Origin: Maratus speciosus
Taxonomy: Eukaryota; Arthropoda; Arachnida; Araneae; Salticidae
Direction: 5' to 3'
DNA length: 64,000 bases
NCBI GenBank assembly: GCA_963932465.1
Contig: OZ010788.1
Location: 669,746,484 to 669,810,483 of the forward strand
Shown here: positions 63,868 to 64,000 of the stretch, in pieces
Layout: each line of letters opens with the position of its first letter
Position numbering within the stretch: the first letter of the stretch is position 1
Translations under genes and position numbers: made by a program
The notes under the pieces: generated by a model
Databases searched by the model: none
What the model saw: the letters and a program-made list of their open reading frames with translations, nothing else
What the model was told of the DNA's origin: nothing

Positions 63868-64000
63868 TTGAAATCTTATTGAAAACGAACACTTGCGTAG
63901 CTTAAGGACAAAAAATCTTCTTCTGATCTTATATTTACGACTCTGTCAGACTAAATTAAACCTCTTTACCACCCATAACATTCTTTCTTCTTTTCCACTG
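63868..64000 (+). repeat. Repeat D, copy 3 (runs off the window)
   Basis: About 90 percent identical by eye to 59459-59592 over its whole visible length. It continues past the window edge, so its full extent cannot be judged. Confidence 0.75.

Overview
This window is AT-rich animal nuclear DNA, almost certainly from an arthropod. The mixture of hAT, pogo/Tc1/mariner, TTAA-type and Helitron elements with a tRNA-derived SINE would fit a chelicerate such as a spider, but I cannot fix the taxon from sequence alone. I find no intact host gene, no rRNA, no functional tRNA and no CRISPR. The only recognisable protein-coding sequence is decayed transposase: a mariner C-terminal piece near 30.3-30.7 kb, a mariner N-terminal piece near 33.8-34.0 kb, and a frame-broken Tc1 transposase near 51.3-52.3 kb. 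Boundaries were read by eye from terminal inverted repeats (TIRs) and target-site duplications (TSDs). Superfamily names rest on TSD and TIR form, not on database matches.

Layout. 0-16 kb: an old copy of satellite A (about 0.1-0.42 kb), then a Russian-doll nest inside a hAT-type element (470-7878, perfect 8-bp TSD), a Tc1-like MITE with long TIRs (9029-10102), another old A copy broken by hAT MITEs (10.3-11.6 kb), a foldback-like element with tandemly repeated arms (11732-13461) and a GC-rich hAT-type element (13481-14956). 16.04-26.97 kb: a tandem array of satellite A, about 1.1 kb per unit, with two 1.81-kb compound units and shared MITE insertions that reveal higher-order duplication. 27-50 kb: a second family, B (about 1 kb), broken into pieces by palindromic and foldback elements, mariner, Helitrons, PIF/Harbinger-like and TTAA-type MITEs. 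At 46.8-49.7 kb its units have absorbed pieces of a Helitron and a MITE and amplified with them. 34.7-56.6 kb: three copies of repeat C (CCCGACTG ends), one split by a complete Helitron and one by a SINE. 50.7-64 kb: Tc1, a minus-strand Helitron, 142-147-bp tandem repeats, nested TTAA elements, several near-perfect palindromes and a third dispersed repeat, D.

There are no host genes to connect into a pathway. What the window records is the history of a repeat-rich, probably heterochromatic or intergenic region: satellites expand by unequal exchange, transposons land in them, and some transposon pieces are then copied along with the satellite. Items most worth a second look are the composite B satellite with an exact 32-bp inversion between neighbouring units, the higher-order organisation of A, the palindromic mariner derivative, the variety of TTAA-flanked non-autonomous elements, and a MITE carrying a hammerhead-like core (CTGATGA, hairpin, GAAAC).
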